DNA from: CAJXYS01 sp913063035
GTDB taxonomy: Bacteria > Pseudomonadota > Alphaproteobacteria > Rhodobacterales > Rhodobacteraceae
Length of the DNA stretch: 64,000 nucleotides
NCBI RefSeq assembly: GCF_050586465.1
Contig: NZ_JBOCEG010000006.1
Coordinates: 124,001 to 188,000 of the forward strand
Direction: 5' to 3'
Positions 8,238 through 16,384 of the stretch are shown one piece after another. A program made the translations under genes and the position numbers. The notes beneath the pieces were generated by a model. It saw only the letters and a list, made by a program, of their open reading frames with translations, was not told the origin of the DNA and did no database searches. The first letter of the stretch is position 1. The number at the start of each line of letters is the position of its first letter.

Positions 8238-8302
8238 GAGGGTCTCCGGACTCGGTTACGCGTTTCCCGGTTCCGAGCATGCCGTCTGCCCCCGCGGCGG
8301 CC

Positions 8303-8376
8303 TTGATCCAGCGCAAATTCGGGCCGGAAAATTCACCAATTTTAGTATCTTAAGGATAGGTAGGGTTAACCTTACC
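8303..8376. promoter_or_regulatory. AT-rich phaC/ccpA intergenic region with palindromes
   Basis: Contains GGTAGGGTTAACCTTACC (8359-8376; perfect core GGTTAACC, one mismatched pair) directly after the phaC stop, and a possible minus-strand promoter for the peroxidase, TTAACC (8369-8364), N16, TACTAA (8347-8342). Downstream of that, TTGATCCAGCGCAA (8303-8316) keeps the left half of an FNR box (TTGAT-N4-ATCAA) but only three of five bases of the right half. Confidence 0.4.
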
Positions 8377-8377
8377 T

Positions 8378-10129
8378 TTACTCCTGGAAGACATAGGTGC
8401 CCGGCGCGTCGCAGAGCGGCGCGAGGCCCGCATCGGGCGCGCCCATGGGCGGCGGCGCGGCCCGCCGGCCCGACCGGCGCTTGAGCCAGCGGGACCATTC
8501 CTGCCACCACGAACCGTCCTTGATGGCGGCGCTGGCGAACCAGCTGTCGGGATCGACATAGGGCGCGTGATCGGCCATCGTGCAGACGCGGTAGCGCCGC
8601 CGGGGATGGCCGGGTTCGGACAGGATGCCGCCGTTATGGCCGCCGCTGGTCAGGGTGAAGGTCACCTCGGTGTCGGTCAGGTGAGCGATCTTGTAGGCCG
8701 AGCGCCAGGGTGCCACGTGATCCTTCTCGGTGCCGACGGCGAAGATCGGCCGGCGGATATCGGTGACCGAGACCGGCCGGCCGTCCACCTCGTAGCGGCC
8801 CTCCGCGAGATCGTTGTCCAGAAAGAGCCGGCGCAGGTATTCCGCGTGCATGCGGTAGGGCATGCGTGTCGCGTCGGCGTTCCAGGCCATGAGGTCGCTG
8901 GGGCTGGTGCGCTCGCCCATCATGTATTCCTTGAGAATCCGCGACCAGATCAGGTCGTTCGACCTGAGCAGCTGAAAGGTGCCGGCCATCTGCGCGGGGT
9001 CGAGCCCGCCCTGGTCCCACATCATGTCCTCGAGGAAGGCCAGCTGGCTCGGCCCGATGAAGAGCGTCAGTTCGCCCGCCTCGGTGAAATCGACCTGCGC
9101 GGCCAGCAGGCTCAGGCTGGCCAGCCGGTCGTCGCCGTCCCGCGCCATCGCCGCCGCCGCGATCGACAGGAGCGTACCCCCCAGGCAGTAGCCCGTGGCG
9201 TGGATCCTGCGGCCCGGCTGCACCTGTCCGATGGCGTCGAGCGCGGCCATCACGCCCTCTGCGCGGTAGTCTTCCATGCCGAGATCGGCGTCCTCGGGGC
9301 CCGGATTGCACCACGATATCGCGTAGACGGTGAAGCCCTGTCCGGTCAGGTAGCGGATCATCGAGTTGTGCGGCGACAAATCCAAGATGTAGTATTTCAT
9401 GATCCAGGCCGGCACGATCAGCACCGGCTCGGGATGCACCGTCTTCGTCTCGGGGGCGTACTGGATCAGCTCGATCAGGGCGTTGCGGTAGATCACCTTG
9501 CCCGGCGTGACGGCGAGGTTCTCGCCCACGGCATATTCGCCGGTGCCGTCAGGGCGTTCGCCGGCGGCGATGCGGGTGGCGTCTTCGGCCAGGTGCCCGG
9601 CGCCGCGGACCAGGTTCGCGCCCATTTCCTCGACCGTGCGGCGCTGCACCTCGGGGTTGGTCCAGAAGAAATTCGAAGGTGACATGGTATCGAGCAGCTG
9701 GCGCGCCGCGAAAGAGGCGACCCGGTCATGCTGGTCGCTCATGCCGCGAATGCCGGTCGTGGCCTCCTGCCACCAGTCCTGCTGGGCGAGGAAACCGCGA
9801 TAGAGCAGGTTATAGGGCCAGCGCTGCCAGGCCGGGTCGCGGAAGCGCTTGTCGCCCGGATCTTCCGGCTGCCCGGCGATGTCGCGCCCGAGATCGTTCA
9901 TCAAGGTAAGCCAGCGCGCACCGGCGCTGTCTGCGAGCTGCGCGCATTTCCCCGGCGAGAAGCCGAGATGCAGCGCCCAGTCCAGGTAGACCTGGCTGAG
10001 CGCCACCGGCGAGAGTCCCCCCGTCATGCGCGCGACGGCCGCGTGCATCCGCCGGTCGAAGCGACTGGCCAGCGCGTCGAGGCCGGCCGGGGTCTCGGCA
10101 CTGGCGGGGCGGGGGCTGGTCTCGCGCAT
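8378..10129 (-). CDS. phaC: Class I poly(3-hydroxyalkanoate) synthase
   Basis: 583 residues. PhaC polymerises 3-hydroxyacyl-CoA into storage polyester on granules. The active-site cysteine is C315 in the lipase-box-like GYCLGG; the general-base histidine is H498 in SGGHNGG, with the expected EKDHVAPW aspartate loop before it. N-terminal PhaC domain and WNPGP-like CNPGPEDADL segment present. Start at ATG 10129 (MRETSPRP) with AAAGGA upstream; the open frame continues 34 codons further without a ribosome site. No phaZ, phasin or phaR next to it, unlike many relatives. Confidence 0.94.
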   Translation of the reverse strand: MRETSPRPASAETPAGLDALASRFDRRMHAAVARMTGGLSPVALSQVYLDWALHLGFSPGKCAQLADSAGARWLTLMNDLGRDIAGQPEDPGDKRFRDPAWQRWPYNLLYRGFLAQQDWWQEATTGIRGMSDQHDRVASFAARQLLDTMSPSNFFWTNPEVQRRTVEEMGANLVRGAGHLAEDATRIAAGERPDGTGEYAVGENLAVTPGKVIYRNALIELIQYAPETKTVHPEPVLIVPAWIMKYYILDLSPHNSMIRYLTGQGFTVYAISWCNPGPEDADLGMEDYRAEGVMAALDAIGQVQPGRRIHATGYCLGGTLLSIAAAAMARDGDDRLASLSLLAAQVDFTEAGELTLFIGPSQLAFLEDMMWDQGGLDPAQMAGTFQLLRSNDLIWSRILKEYMMGERTSPSDLMAWNADATRMPYRMHAEYLRRLFLDNDLAEGRYEVDGRPVSVTDIRRPIFAVGTEKDHVAPWRSAYKIAHLTDTEVTFTLTSGGHNGGILSEPGHPRRRYRVCTMADHAPYVDPDSWFASAAIKDGSWWQEWSRWLKRRSGRRAAPPPMGAPDAGLAPLCDAPGTYVFQE

Positions 10130-10252
10130 GGGGCAGTCCTTTCGGTCGGTCACGTCTGGCCGCGTGATGCCATCGCCCGGGTAACGGGAAAATGACAGAC
10201 CCGGCCCGCCGGCCGCGGCGAACTGCCTCAATCCCCGGATGCGGAGATGCCC

Positions 10253-10405
10253 TCAGCGGCCGCTGGCGATCCGGTCGGTCACCTCGTCGATAGAGCCGCG
10301 CGCCAGGCCGATATCCTCCAGTTCATGGGCCGAGAGGCGGTAGAGCTGGTTGCGGGTCTGCAGGCGGTCGCGGTAGCGGCGCAGCAGTTTCAGGGCGGAG
10401 ATCAT
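10253..10405 (-). CDS. Small DUF1127 protein (50 aa)
   Basis: 50-residue basic protein, one DUF1127 (YjiS-like) helix-hairpin: LKLLRRYRDRLQTRNQLYRL followed by the family signature SxHELEDIGLARGSI. AAAGGACC lies upstream of ATG 10405. Alphaproteobacterial DUF1127 proteins are small, Arg-rich and in Rhodobacter one (CcaF1) affects RNA turnover; a similar role here is inference. Placed between phaC (same strand, 123 bases downstream) and the divergent LysR gene. A second member lies at 58355-58555. Confidence 0.85.
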   Translation of the reverse strand: MISALKLLRRYRDRLQTRNQLYRLSAHELEDIGLARGSIDEVTDRIASGR

Positions 10406-10475
10406 GGCGGCGGTCCTTTCGTGTCCCGGTTTTGAATGCCTTGAAAAAGATAGGCACAGGGATCACGCTATGCTA

Positions 10476-10490
10476 TCGAGATCGGCTCGA
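10476..10490. promoter_or_regulatory. Inverted repeat upstream of the LysR gene
   Basis: TCGAG-ATCGG-CTCGA, perfect five-base arms, 23 bases before the LysR start and in the DUF1127/LysR divergent region. Its form fits a LysR-type autoregulatory box; no other support. Confidence 0.35.
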
Positions 10491-10513
10491 AATATATTGA
10501 GAAAAACTAAAAG

Positions 10514-11419
10514 ATGACCGCACTTCGCGACCTGCCTCTCTCGGCGCTCCGGGCCTTTGCCGCGGTGGCGCGGGCCGGCAGCCTCAGCGGTGCGGCCGAG
10601 CGGCTGGGCGTGACCCCCGGGGCGGTCAGCCACCAGATCCGTCATCTCGAGGACAGGCTGGGGGTCAAGCTCGTGACCCGGGCCGGGAACGGTGTCCAGG
10701 TCACCCGCGCGGCCGAGCGCGCCCTGCCGGATATCGACCGGGGCTTCGAGGCGCTGCGCCAGGGCATGCAGCGCCTGCGCACCGAGAGCCTGCACCAGAG
10801 TTTCACCGTCGCGGCGGATCCGTCCTTCGCGGCGCTCTGGCTTGCGCCGCGGCTGCCCGCGCTGCGCGCCGCGGTCGAGGGGCTCGAGGTGCGGATCGTC
10901 GCGCCGGTGCCGCTGGGCGCGATGCTGGACGAGGCGGTGGATCTCTCGATCAGCTACAGCGCCGACATCCCGGCCGGGCTCGAGACGGTGGCGTTTCCGC
11001 CCGAGCGGATTGTCCCGGCCTGTGCGCCGGACCTGCTGGAGGGGATCGCGAACACCCGGGCGCCGGGGGTGATGCGGCGGCTGCCGCTGCTGCATATCGA
11101 CCCCTCGATGGGTGACAACGTCTATCCCGGCTGGCGCGACTGGTTCGCCGCCGCCGGGTTCCCGGCGGCAGAGGCGGATCGCGGCGTGCATTTCGGCCTC
11201 GGCCTCGTCGCGGCGCAGGCCGCGATCACCGGGCAGGGCGTGCTGCTGGCCAGCGAGGCCGTGCTGGAAAGCCATCTCGGCGCCGGCGCCCTGGTCGAGA
11301 TCGCCGGGGACGGGCCGCGGCTCTCGTTCCAGCGCCGGCTGGTCTGGCCGGGCCGCGGCCCGCGCGCCGCCCAGAGCGCGGCGGTGGCCGATCTGCTGGC
11401 GCATGCCGCCGGGCGCTGA
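10514..11419 (+). CDS. LysR-family transcriptional regulator (GcvA-like)
   Basis: 301 residues. N-terminal winged helix-turn-helix: LSALRAFAAVARAGSLSGAAERLGVTPGAVSHQIRHLEDRLGVKL (described at residues 9-53), followed by the usual linker helix and a periplasmic-binding-like effector domain. The PLSALRAFAAVARAGS start resembles the GcvA subgroup, which often controls a neighbouring catabolic gene. Divergent from the DUF1127 gene; an inverted repeat sits just upstream. Its target cannot be named from the neighbourhood. Confidence 0.9.
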   Translation: MTALRDLPLSALRAFAAVARAGSLSGAAERLGVTPGAVSHQIRHLEDRLGVKLVTRAGNGVQVTRAAERALPDIDRGFEALRQGMQRLRTESLHQSFTVAADPSFAALWLAPRLPALRAAVEGLEVRIVAPVPLGAMLDEAVDLSISYSADIPAGLETVAFPPERIVPACAPDLLEGIANTRAPGVMRRLPLLHIDPSMGDNVYPGWRDWFAAAGFPAAEADRGVHFGLGLVAAQAAITGQGVLLASEAVLESHLGAGALVEIAGDGPRLSFQRRLVWPGRGPRAAQSAAVADLLAHAAGR

Positions 11420-11428
11420 GCCCGGGCT

Positions 11429-11779
11429 TCAGCCGGCTTCGTGGGCGTCGCGGCTGTCAGCGGGGGCTTCGGCGCGGTCGGTCATCCCGTAATCCCGGAT
11501 GACCTCGGCCACGCGCAGCCGGTAGTCGGCGAAGACGCCGTCCCGGCCCGCCGCCTGGGCCTCGCGGTGGAACTGGGTGTTGCGCCAGGCGGCGACCGCG
11601 GCCTCGTCGCGGAAGAAGGAGACCGACAGCATCTTGCCCCCGGTCGTGAGGCTGGCGAAGCGTTCGACCGAGATGAAGCCGTCGATCTGCTCCAGGTGCG
11701 GGCGAAGCGTGGCGGCGATATCGAGATAGGCCTCCTTGCGGCCGGCGGCGGGCGTGACCTCGAAGATGACGGCGATCAT
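11429..11779 (-). CDS. ABM-domain (antibiotic biosynthesis monooxygenase-like) protein
   Basis: 116 residues of the small dimeric alpha/beta-barrel ABM fold: MIAVIFEVTPAAGRKEAYLD, then DGFISVERFASL and FFRDEAAVAAWRNTQFHREAQ, the usual signature in this family of cofactor-free oxygenases and haem-degrading or stress-linked proteins. GGGAGAAACC precedes ATG 11779. Divergent from the sulfatase-superfamily gene by 111 bases, convergent with the LysR gene by 9 bases. Substrate unknown. Confidence 0.82.
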   Translation of the reverse strand: MIAVIFEVTPAAGRKEAYLDIAATLRPHLEQIDGFISVERFASLTTGGKMLSVSFFRDEAAVAAWRNTQFHREAQAAGRDGVFADYRLRVAEVIRDYGMTDRAEAPADSRDAHEAG

Positions 11780-11890
11780 GGTTTCTCCCTTTTCGCGGGC
11801 GATCCTGCGCCGGGCCGTGCGGGGGTGCAAGCGGTGTCGGCTTCCCCCGCGGGGGCGCGCGGTGTAACCCTGTTGCGCGAGGGGGGCGCG

Positions 11891-13552
11891 ATGGCACGCG
11901 GCACGAAAAACATCCTGTTCATAATGTTCGACCAGCTGCGCTGGGATTACCTGTCCTGCGCGGGCCACCCGCATCTGGAGACGCCGAATATCGACCGGCT
12001 GGCCGCGCGCGGCGTCCGCTTCACCCGGGCCTACGCGCAGTCGACCATTTGCGGATCGTCGCGCATGTCCTTCTATACCGGGCGCTACGTCCATTCCCAT
12101 GGCGCCAGCTGGAACGGCATCCCGCTCAAGGTGGGCGAGATGACGCTGGGCGATCACCTGCGGGCGGCTGGCATGGACTGCTGGCTGGTCGGCAAGACCC
12201 ACATGCGCGCCGATGCCGAGGGCATGGCACGGCTGGGGCTCGCGCCCGACTCGATCATCGGCGCGCGGGTTGCCGAATGCGGCTTCGACGTCTTCGAGCG
12301 CGACGACGGCATGCGGCCCGAGGGGCCGGACGGCTTCTACGACCCGGGCGGTGCGGCGGCCTATAACGACTGGCTGCGCGCGCGCGGCTACGACGCCGAC
12401 AACCCCTGGCACGATTTCGCGAATTCGGGCCGCGACGCCGCGGGCAACCTGCTCTCGGGCTGGTTCCTGAAGAACTCCGCGCAGGCAGCCAATATTCGCG
12501 AGCAAGACAGCGAGACGCCCTACATGACGCGCCGGGCGATGGACTTCGTCTCGCAGGCCGCGGCGCCCTGGCTCTGTCACCTGTCCTACATCAAGCCGCA
12601 CTGGCCCTACGTGGTGCCCGAGCCCTATGCCTCGATGTACGGGCCCGCGCATATCCTGCCGCCCGTCCGCACCGAGGCCGAGCGCGCCGCGCCCCATCCG
12701 GTGCTCGACGCCTTCATGACGAGCCCGCTGGGGCAGGCCTTCTCGCGCGAGGAGACCCGCGCGGCGGTGATCCCGGCCTATATGGGGCTGGTCAAGCAGT
12801 GCGACGACCAGATCGGCGTGGTGCTGGACTGGCTCGAAGAGACCGGCCGCATGGAAGAGACCATGATCGTGCTGACCTCCGATCACGGCGATTACCTCGG
12901 CGATCACTGGATGGGCGAGAAGATGTTCTTCCACGATGCCAGCGTGAAGATCCCGCTGATCGTCTACGATCCCGCGCCCGCGGCCGACGCGACCCGCGGA
13001 ACGGCCTGCGAGCGGCTGGTCGAGGCGATCGACCTCGTGCCGACCTTCATCGAGGCCGCGGGCGGCACCGTGCCCGGCCACATCGTCGAGGGCCGGTCGC
13101 TGATGCCGCTGCTGCACGGCGCGGACCCCGCGGAGTGGCGCGATTTCGTGATCTCGGAATATGATTTCTCGGCCACGCCGATGGCCGAGAAGCTGGGCGT
13201 CGACGCCCGCGAGGCGGTCATGTTCATGGTCGCGGATACCCGCTGGAAGCTGATCCATTGCGAGGGCGGTTTCCGGCCGGTGCTGTTCGACCTCGAACAC
13301 GACCCCGACGAACTGACCGATCTCGGCGACAGTCCCGACCACGCCGCGGTGATCGCCGCGATGTATGACAAGCTCTTCCGCTGGACCCGGCGCGTCGCCC
13401 AGAGGACGACCCGCAGCGACGCGCAGCTGCGCGAGATGCGGGGCAAGTCGCGGCGCCGTGGCGTGCTGCTCGGCATCTACGACGAGAACGACGTCCCGCT
13501 CGAGCTGACGGTGAAATACCGCGGGCGCAAGGTGCCCGACATGAAGGACTGA
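11891..13552 (+). CDS. Phosphonate monoester hydrolase / phosphodiesterase-like (sulfatase superfamily)
   Basis: 553 residues of the alkaline-phosphatase/sulfatase superfamily. Metal-binding aspartate in FIMFDQLRWDY (D14), nucleophile region STICGSSRMSFYTGRY with C54, later TSDHGDYLGDHWMGEK providing Asp-His ligands, and HDPDELTDLG-type C-terminal segment. The overall pattern (SHGASWNGIPLK, HHPHWPY-like IKPHWPYVVPEPY) matches phosphonate monoester hydrolases, which hydrolyse phosphonate and phosphate diesters with a formylglycine nucleophile. Odd: the usual CxPxR/CxAxR maturation motif is CGSSR here. Start ATG 11891 has a GA-rich ribosome site overlapping GAGGGGGG. Confidence 0.85.
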   Translation: MARGTKNILFIMFDQLRWDYLSCAGHPHLETPNIDRLAARGVRFTRAYAQSTICGSSRMSFYTGRYVHSHGASWNGIPLKVGEMTLGDHLRAAGMDCWLVGKTHMRADAEGMARLGLAPDSIIGARVAECGFDVFERDDGMRPEGPDGFYDPGGAAAYNDWLRARGYDADNPWHDFANSGRDAAGNLLSGWFLKNSAQAANIREQDSETPYMTRRAMDFVSQAAAPWLCHLSYIKPHWPYVVPEPYASMYGPAHILPPVRTEAERAAPHPVLDAFMTSPLGQAFSREETRAAVIPAYMGLVKQCDDQIGVVLDWLEETGRMEETMIVLTSDHGDYLGDHWMGEKMFFHDASVKIPLIVYDPAPAADATRGTACERLVEAIDLVPTFIEAAGGTVPGHIVEGRSLMPLLHGADPAEWRDFVISEYDFSATPMAEKLGVDAREAVMFMVADTRWKLIHCEGGFRPVLFDLEHDPDELTDLGDSPDHAAVIAAMYDKLFRWTRRVAQRTTRSDAQLREMRGKSRRRGVLLGIYDENDVPLELTVKYRGRKVPDMKD

Positions 13553-13579
13553 CGCCGCCGCGCCGGCCCGCGCCGTGCG

Positions 13580-14914
13580 CTAGCAGGCGTCGCGCGCGGC
13601 CTGCGCGAAGGCCCGCGCCTCCGCCGGGGCCTGTCCCAGCTGGGCCGCCGGGTCGAAGACCCCGGCCAGGTCGGCCTCCGGCCAGCGCGCGCGGGCGAGA
13701 TCGGCCAGCGGCGTGCCCGCCGCCAGCGCCTGCTGGCAGAGCGCCTTGACGGCCGCCTGTGCGTCGGGGCGCGGCATGTGGTGCGCCAGCGCGAAGCTCA
13801 GCGCCTCGGCATGGATCAGGCCCAGCCCGTCGCCGTCGAGATTGGCCGCCATGCGCGCCGGATCGGGCGCGATGGTTTCGGCCAGCTCGCCCGCCACGGC
13901 CAGTCCGCGCGCCGTCGCCATCACCAGTTGCGGCAGGGTCAGCCATTCCACCATCCAGGCCACGCCGTCGCGTTGCTGGCGATGGGCCATGGCGCCCGAG
14001 ATCGCGGCCTGTTGCGCGGCCGCGAACCGCCCCAGCGCCACCAGCAGCGAGGGCTGCACGGGGTTCTGTTTCTGCGGCATGGTCGACGACCCGCCGCCCG
14101 CGCCGAGCCGGACCTCGCCCGTGTCGGACTGGGTCAGCAGCACGAGATCCTCGCCCATCTTCGCAAGGCTGCCCGCCACGAGCGCGCACCAGTTGGCGAA
14201 TTCCGCGATGCCGTCGCGGGTGCCGTGCCAGGCGCCGTCCGCGCGGTCGAGCCCCAGGGCCTCTGCCAGCCCGTCGGCCACCCCGGGCCCCTTGTCCCCC
14301 ATCGCGGACAGCGTGCCGGACGCCCCGGCGAGGCTGACCCGCAGGAGCCGCGGACGCAGCTCTGCCAGCCGCGCGCGATGGGTCAGCAGGGGCCGGCCCC
14401 AGGCCGCGCAGACGGCGCCGAAGCTGGTCGGCGTGGCCGTCTGCGCCCAGGTGCGCGCGGCCATCGGCGTCTCGGCATGGTTCGCGGCCAGCCGGCCGAG
14501 CGCGGCCGCGGTCGTGGCCAGCCGCTTGTCCAGCAGGGTCACCACCTGCCGCAGGCGCAGCACCAGCGCGGTGTCGATGATGTCCTGGCTGGTCGCGCCC
14601 CAGTGGACGTATTGCGCGTGTTCGGGGGCCTGCATCGCCGCGCGGAAGGCCTTGACCAGTGCCGGGACCATGACCGCGCTCTGGCCGGTTTCGGCGGCGA
14701 GCCCGCCCGGGTCGAGCTGGATCTCGAGGCTGGCGCGGTGGATCGCCTGGGCGCTCGTTTCGGGGATCAGCCCAAGACCGCCCTGAACCTTGGCCAGCGC
14801 CCCCTCGACGATCAGCATCGCGCGCAGCTCGGCGCTGTCGGCAAAGAGCTGGCCTGCCTCGGCGTCATGGAAGAGGCCGCGGAAGACCCGGCTTTCGAAG
14901 GGCGAGACGGCCAT
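13580..14914 (-). CDS. pcaB: 3-carboxy-cis,cis-muconate cycloisomerase
   Basis: 444 residues of the fumarase/aspartase superfamily. PcaB converts 3-carboxymuconate to 4-carboxymuconolactone. The superfamily signature GGSSTMPQKQNPVQP is present (about residues 273-287), with the upstream HWGATSQDIIDTA segment. Last gene of the pobA-pcaD-pcaC-pcaH-pcaG-BKACE-pcaB operon, three bases after the BKACE stop region. No frameshift or gap relative to the usual ~440-450 residue length. Confidence 0.93.
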   Translation of the reverse strand: MAVSPFESRVFRGLFHDAEAGQLFADSAELRAMLIVEGALAKVQGGLGLIPETSAQAIHRASLEIQLDPGGLAAETGQSAVMVPALVKAFRAAMQAPEHAQYVHWGATSQDIIDTALVLRLRQVVTLLDKRLATTAAALGRLAANHAETPMAARTWAQTATPTSFGAVCAAWGRPLLTHRARLAELRPRLLRVSLAGASGTLSAMGDKGPGVADGLAEALGLDRADGAWHGTRDGIAEFANWCALVAGSLAKMGEDLVLLTQSDTGEVRLGAGGGSSTMPQKQNPVQPSLLVALGRFAAAQQAAISGAMAHRQQRDGVAWMVEWLTLPQLVMATARGLAVAGELAETIAPDPARMAANLDGDGLGLIHAEALSFALAHHMPRPDAQAAVKALCQQALAAGTPLADLARARWPEADLAGVFDPAAQLGQAPAEARAFAQAARDAC

Positions 14915-14917
14915 GGC

Positions 14918-15754
14918 TCAGCCGGCTTTCAACGGCAGGCCGAGGATCTCGCGCGCCTGCTGCCAGCTGGCGACGGGGCGCGCGTGTTTCTCGCAGATCT
15001 CGGCCGTGCGCCGGACGAGCGCGGCGTTGGACGGCGCCAGCGTGTCGCGGTCCCAGCGGATGTTGTCCTCGAGCCCCGTGCGGGTGTGCCCGCCCGCGGC
15101 GATGGACCACGCGTTGAGCGTGACCTGGTCCTTGCCGACGCCCGCACCGCACCAGGTCGCATCGGGGGCGAGACGCCTGACCGTCTCGACGTAGAAATCG
15201 AACACCGCCCGGTCCACCGGTATGGCGTTCTTGACGCCCATCACGAACTGGATGTGGAGCGGCCCCCTGAGCCGGCCGTCCTGCTGCATCTTCACCGCCT
15301 GGAAGATGTGCGACAGGTCGAAGGCCTCGATCTCGGGCTTCACGTCGTATTTCAGCATCTCCGCGGCGAGCCAGTCCACGAGGTCGGGCGGGTTCTCGTA
15401 GACGCGGGTGGGGAAATTGTTGGACCCCACCGACAGGGAGGCCATGTCCGGGGCCAGGGGCAGCATGCCGCCGCGCGCGCTGCCGGCCCCCGACCGGCCG
15501 CCGGTCGAAAGCTGGACGATCATGCCGGGGCAGTGCTTCTCGATGCCCTCCTTCAGCCGCGCGAAGCGCTCGGGGTCGGAGGTCGGCGTGCCGTCGTCGA
15601 GCCGGACATGGCAATGCGCGATGCTGGCGCCCGCCTCGAAGGATTCATGGGTCGACTCGATCTGTTCGCTGACCGTGATCGGGACGGCGGGATTGTTTTC
15701 CTTGCGCGGCACCGAGCCGGTGATCGCGACGCAGATGATACAGGGGGTGGTCAT
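14918..15754 (-). CDS. Beta-keto acid cleavage enzyme (BKACE, DUF849)
   Basis: 278 residues, zinc-dependent TIM-barrel family that reacts a beta-keto acid with acetyl-CoA to give acetoacetate and an acyl-CoA. Zinc motif H47-C-H49 in GASIAHCHVR, the PEIEAFDLSH segment, the QFVMGVKNAI strand, and WCGAGVGKDQ are family landmarks. It sits between pcaG and pcaB in a protocatechuate operon that has no pcaIJ or pcaF in this window, so beta-ketoadipate (giving succinyl-CoA plus acetoacetate) is the likely substrate; this is inference from context. Confidence 0.87.
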   Translation of the reverse strand: MTTPCIICVAITGSVPRKENNPAVPITVSEQIESTHESFEAGASIAHCHVRLDDGTPTSDPERFARLKEGIEKHCPGMIVQLSTGGRSGAGSARGGMLPLAPDMASLSVGSNNFPTRVYENPPDLVDWLAAEMLKYDVKPEIEAFDLSHIFQAVKMQQDGRLRGPLHIQFVMGVKNAIPVDRAVFDFYVETVRRLAPDATWCGAGVGKDQVTLNAWSIAAGGHTRTGLEDNIRWDRDTLAPSNAALVRRTAEICEKHARPVASWQQAREILGLPLKAG

Positions 15755-15766
15755 GACGTTCCGGGG

Positions 15767-16384
15767 CTACATGTCGAAGAAGACGGTTTCGTGGTCGCCT
15801 TGCAGGCGGATGTCGAACCTGTAGACACCATTCCCCTCGGGCTGTGCAAGCAGGCTCGGCACGCGGTTGCGATGCTCGATCCGCGCCAGCACCGGGTCCT
15901 CGGCGTTGGCGTCCGCCTCGTCGGCGAAATACATCCGGGTATGCAGCCCGGTGTTGATCCCGCGCGCGGCGATCCAGACCGTGACATGGGGGGCCTGCAG
16001 GCGCCCGTCGGGGTAGGGGACGCGCCCGGGCTTCACGGTCTCGAAGGTGAACGTCCCGGTCTCCCAGTCGCAGCCTGACCGGCCGAAGCCGGCGAAGTCC
16101 GGATCGGCCGTGCCGCGCGGCTCCTCGGGCGAGGGGTAGAGCCCGTCGGCGTCGGCCTGCCAGATTTCCACCAGCGCGTCGCGGAGCGCCGTGCCGGTGC
16201 CGTCCCAGACCGTGCCGGTGATGGTGATCCGTTCGCCCCGGGTCCGGTCGTTGACCATCCGCGCGCCGAGATCCTCGGGATAGATCCCGGTATTGCCGAG
16301 GAAATTCGGCGTGCAGCCGATATGGACGTAGGGCCCGGCCGTCTGCGAGGGCGTTTCCTTGAGAGTGTCCGGTCGCCGGGTCAT
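15767..16384 (-). CDS. pcaG: Protocatechuate 3,4-dioxygenase alpha subunit
   Basis: 205 residues, intradiol dioxygenase fold. Seen: TPSQTAGPYVHIGC at the start, VWDGTGTALRDALVEIWQADADGLY, FGRSGCDWETGTFTFETVKPG and APHVTVWIAARGINTGLHTRMYF. The alpha subunit lacks the catalytic iron ligands and partners with PcaH in ring cleavage of protocatechuate to 3-carboxymuconate. ATG 16384 overlaps the pcaH stop (TGATG), so the two subunits are translationally coupled. Confidence 0.94.
   Translation of the reverse strand: MTRRPDTLKETPSQTAGPYVHIGCTPNFLGNTGIYPEDLGARMVNDRTRGERITITGTVWDGTGTALRDALVEIWQADADGLYPSPEEPRGTADPDFAGFGRSGCDWETGTFTFETVKPGRVPYPDGRLQAPHVTVWIAARGINTGLHTRMYFADEADANAEDPVLARIEHRNRVPSLLAQPEGNGVYRFDIRLQGDHETVFFDM

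Noticed and set aside
13778..16078. Plus-strand open frame of about 766 codons opposite pcaB, the BKACE gene and pcaG
   Set aside because: Shadow of three coupled catabolic genes; no recognisable domain.
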